Assembly: GCA_037893245.1 (NCBI GenBank)
Contig: JBAIAA010000110.1
Coordinates: 496,001 to 560,000, forward strand
Direction: 5' to 3'
Source: Crossaster papposus
Lineage: Eukaryota > Echinodermata > Asteroidea > Velatida > Solasteridae
Length of the DNA: 64,000 nucleotides
Shown: positions 63,265 through 64,000 of the stretch, piece by piece
Layout: the number at the start of each line of letters is the position of its first letter
How positions within the stretch are numbered: the stretch's first letter is position 1
Made by a program: the position numbers and the translations under genes
The notes under the pieces: generated by a model
Seen by the model: only the letters and a program-made list of their open reading frames with translations
Databases searched by the model: none
Told to the model about the DNA's origin: nothing

Positions 63265-64000
63265 AGTATACCATTTGTCAGTTGTGCATTTTTATTGTTT
63301 GAAGTGCTCAGCAAAAGTTCTCAAATTCTATGGAATGGTGCAACACCCAGATAACTTATTAGTTTGACTGATTTGTAGTTAACCAGATGAATATTTCTAG
63401 GGGCTAATGCTTTAAAGGGACAGTTGAGTATACCTTACACAACTATCAAAACAAAAAGTAACCAACCCAATTATTGTCCAAAAGCGAAGTTGATGTATAA
63501 AATGACTCTAAACTCCCTGTAAAATTACTCCTTCTGGCATTCTCTCATTTTGAAGAATATAAAGTTTAAAAAAAATTGCATCTCACAGATGCATTTTTGG
63601 AAACTTCCATTTGGAGTTGGTTCAAAATTAAAATCTTAGAATATTTTCTCGGAATATACAGCATTCACAGAGCTCAAACTTTGTCACGTTTGTACAAGTT
63701 ATACCGTTTACCAGCCAAATTACACACTGGGGCTTGTTAATTAAGCAAGTGTTAATTAACCACCAATTGCAATTAGGCAAGCAATTAACACTGCACAACA
63801 AATTGAATTATGTGCTAATCAAAAATCAACAGTTTGGGAAGGTTAGAAATTATTAATGAGTCAAATCTGCAGGTTCTCTGTTTGTACATTGTGTATGCAT
63901 GTACTGGTAATGCACAGTACATTGTTGTGAGTTGGTGTACAAATGTAGGTGGGTTTGTGCTATAATGTTTGAACAAGTTCACTGTAGACTATTCCTCCAT
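63265..64000. other. Unassigned right end
   Basis: AT-rich sequence with several AATTAA-type short inverted stretches around 63735-63800. I see no gene, RNA or clear repeat. Confidence 0.4.

Overview
The window looks like nuclear DNA from an intron-rich marine invertebrate. I would guess a deuterostome, such as an echinoderm, but only on the gene content and repeat style; no species can be fixed from this sequence alone. It is AT-rich. Two protein-coding genes, both with pleckstrin-homology (PH) domains and a coiled coil, face each other tail to tail, and transposable elements fill most of the rest.

Gene 1 (+ strand, 2081-40314) assembles into 19 coding exons with phases that match at every junction (2496 nt, 831 residues). 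It is an AFAP1-family actin-filament-associated adaptor: an N-terminal helix, a tyrosine- and acid-rich linker, PH1, PH2, a lysine-rich segment, a coiled coil and a short basic tail. The first exon codes for only six and one third residues and lies 14 kb upstream of exon 2. One intron, after 31489, appears to use a GC donor.

Gene 2 (- strand, 56919-45596) assembles into 8 exons and 1248 residues: three PH domains, serine-rich linkers, a long coiled coil and a serine/proline/basic tail. I do not recognise a named orthologue.

Autonomous mobile elements: a full-length Ty3/Gypsy-type LTR retrotransposon (19840-26220, antisense in AFAP1 intron 4) with LTRs that look identical by eye, a tRNA-Leu primer site, gag and pol; and a 5'-truncated CR1/L2-like LINE (about 60165-63264) with an open endonuclease-reverse transcriptase frame and an ATT-repeat tail.

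Non-autonomous repeats: a 128-bp foldback with 9-bp target duplications; a 234-bp piggyBac-like TTAA element (three same-length copies and one diverged); a roughly 300-390-bp TTAAAGGTAGGATACACC-ended element (about a dozen copies and fragments); a roughly 242-bp GGGGCCAATTTCACG element; a roughly 100-bp foldback; several tRNA-derived SINE families; and several minisatellites. Some repeats abut or seem to contribute to exon boundaries of gene 1.

Layout: 1-2080 upstream region; 2081-40314 AFAP1-like gene; 40315-45595 convergent 3' interval; 45596-56919 triple-PH gene; 56920-60164 its upstream flank; 60165-63264 LINE; 63265-64000 unassigned. All exon calls come from reading frames, splice consensus and phase, without transcripts or database searches.
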